Source: Brachybacterium sp. P6-10-X1 (GTDB lineage: Bacteria > Actinomycetota > Actinomycetes > Actinomycetales > Dermabacteraceae). From it: DNA of 64,000 nt. The stretch covers positions 1,054,001 through 1,118,000 of the forward strand of contig NZ_CP017297.1 of NCBI RefSeq assembly GCF_001969445.1. The letters are read 5' to 3'. Under the pieces are notes generated by a model, which searched no databases, was not told the origin of the DNA, and saw nothing but the letters and a program-made list of their open reading frames with translations. The first letter of the stretch is position 1, and every line of letters starts with the position of its first letter. This document shows positions 62,906 to 64,000 of this stretch, piece after piece. A program made the translations under genes and the position numbers.

Positions 62906-64000
62906 TCACGCCGGGTTCGAGGAGTCCGATTCCTCGGCGGGGGTGTGGCTGCCGGAGGCCGCCGCGATGGACGCGATCGTCGCGCGGGCCTGGGCCCGGC
63001 TGGTCTCGTCGTCCTCGAGGCGGTGGACGTCCTGGGCGGGGTCCTCGGTCGAGCTCTCCTCGGAGTCCGAGCCCTCCTTGGCGGAGCCGTTGCTCCCACC
63101 CCCGCCGCCCCGCGAGCGGCGATTGCGGCGCTTGGAGGACGAGGACTTCGAGGAGTCGTCGCCGCCCTGGCCGCCGTTGCCGCCTGCGCTCGTGTGGTCC
63201 CCGTCGATGTCGACGTGGTGACCGCGCCCGTTGCAGTGCTCGCAGGTGGTGGAGAAGGTCTCCAGCAGACCCTGGCCGACGCGCTTGCGGGTCATCTGCA
63301 CCAGTCCCAGCGACGTCACCTCGGCGACCTGGTGCTTGGTGCGGTCCCGGCCCAGGCACTCGACCAGGCGACGCAGCACCAGGTCCCGGTTGGCCTCGAG
63401 CACCATGTCGATGAAGTCGATGACGATGATGCCACCGATGTCGCGCAGCCGCAGCTGGCGCACGATCTCCTCGGCCGCCTCCAGGTTGTTCTTGGTGACG
63501 GTCTCCTCGAGAGAGCCGCCGGAGCCGGTGAACTTGCCCGTGTTCACGTCGACCACGGTCATGGCCTCGGTGCGGTCGATCACCAGCGAGCCGCCCGAGG
63601 GCAGGTAGACCTTGCGGTCCATCGCCTTCAGCAGCTGCTCGTCGATGCGGTGCTTGGCGAACGCGTCCTTCTCGCCCACGTGGGCTGTGACGCGCTCGAG
63701 CAGGTCAGGGGCGACGTCGGCGACGTAGGAGTGGACCTCGTCGTAGACCTTGCCGCCCTCGACGATCAGGGAGGTGAAGTCCTCGTTGAAGACGTCGCGC
63801 ACCACCTTGATCGCGATGTCCGGCTCCTGGGAGAGGGCCACCGGCGCGGACCTCGCCTTCTGCGCCTTCTGGATCTTCTCCCACTGGCCGCGCAGGCGCT
63901 CGACGTCATGGGTCAGCTCCGCCTCGCTCGCCCCCTCGGCGGCGGTACGCACGATGACGCCCGCGTCCTCAGGGATGAGCTGGCGCATGAGTTTCTTCAG
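62906..64000 (-). CDS. rne: Ribonuclease E/G, C-terminal part (cut by window edge)
   Basis: The reading frame continues past position 64000, so only about 365 C-terminal codons are visible. They cover the RNase E/G catalytic core with VVDVNTGKFTG and IDFIDMVLEANRD, which hold the two metal-binding Asp residues. The zinc-link CEHCNGRGH follows. After it comes an actinobacterial tail rich in Gly, Ser, Glu and Arg (about 110 residues, with RRNRRSRGGGGGSNG). The S1 RNA-binding part and N-terminal extension lie outside. It is followed directly by the rplU promoter. Confidence 0.93.
   Translation of the reverse strand: MKKLMRQLIPEDAGVIVRTAAEGASEAELTHDVERLRGQWEKIQKAQKARSAPVALSQEPDIAIKVVRDVFNEDFTSLIVEGGKVYDEVHSYVADVAPDLLERVTAHVGEKDAFAKHRIDEQLLKAMDRKVYLPSGGSLVIDRTEAMTVVDVNTGKFTGSGGSLEETVTKNNLEAAEEIVRQLRLRDIGGIIVIDFIDMVLEANRDLVLRRLVECLGRDRTKHQVAEVTSLGLVQMTRKRVGQGLLETFSTTCEHCNGRGHHVDIDGDHTSAGGNGGQGGDDSSKSSSSKRRNRRSRGGGGGSNGSAKEGSDSEESSTEDPAQDVHRLEDDETSRAQARATIASIAAASGSHTPAEESDSSNPA

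Overview
The window is about 64 kb of GC-rich (around 70%) actinobacterial chromosome. The housekeeping end (rne - rplU - rpmA - obg - proB ... proA - nadD - rsfS - tRNA-Ala), the frequent leaderless starts (a -10 hexamer 6-8 nt before the start codon), the Tat and lipoprotein signals and the regulator families fit a free-living member of the Micrococcales. Brachybacterium or a relative is a reasonable guess from style, but it is not proven here. I see no rRNA, CRISPR array, prophage or intact insertion sequence, and only one tRNA.

Layout. 0-5.3 kb: a tautomerase-like/YHS protein divergent from an XRE-MmyB regulator, a SHOCT protein, a divergent two-component pair, then a deletion scar where the tail of a GH127 arabinofuranosidase gene meets a broken LacI gene, and a lipoprotein. 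5.3-13.3 kb: a DUF4352 protein, a GMC oxidoreductase with a small leader ORF, a TetR/hydrolase divergent pair, an AtoE-type fatty-acid transporter and a DHA2 drug exporter. 13.5-25.6 kb: a pyruvyltransferase-like protein, an NCS1 permease, a RibD-C reductase, RecQ, a membrane protein, a zinc-ribbon NUDIX enzyme, an alpha/beta hydrolase, a Tat-exported phosphoesterase and an acyltransferase-3-like membrane protein. 25.7-31.1 kb: a complete oligopeptide ABC operon with fused ATPases. 31.1-35.1 kb: an unusual repeat-rich intergenic region, a gluconolactonase-like enzyme, a squalene-cyclase-fold protein, an unknown protein and DoxX.

35.1-41.3 kb is the clearest functional module: nitrite channel, NirB, NirD, CobA, HemD and CbiX in one overlapping operon. 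It imports nitrite, reduces it to ammonium and makes most of the siroheme that NirB needs. The precorrin-2 dehydrogenase step is not in the window. 41.4-44.4 kb holds a NYN-LOTUS RNase-like protein, a cupin, a membrane protein and a LysR regulator divergent from a YeiH exporter. 45.5-49.1 kb is a molybdate operon (half-size ModE-like regulator, ModA, ModB, ModC) that runs into a MagIII-type DNA glycosylase. 49.1-53.6 kb holds a hydrolase/MarR divergent pair with two matching 17-bp operators, a GyrI-like protein, a VOC protein, a second XRE-MmyB regulator and an aldo/keto reductase. 53.6-54.5 kb is a second decay zone: a 17-bp perfect hairpin, an ArsR stub and an MFS gene with internal deletions. 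54.5-64 kb is the conserved core: tRNA-Ala, histidine phosphatase, RsfS, NadD, ProA, DedA, ProB, Obg, L27, L21 and RNase E/G, the last cut by the window edge.

No region is an obvious new defence or biosynthetic system. The best leads are regulatory and structural: the paired operators at 49.93-49.98 kb, the structured rplU leader, the 53.67-kb palindrome, the repeat-flanked dpp promoter, the 11-bp-phased repeats before the nitrite operon, and a 59-residue membrane protein between nadD and proA.
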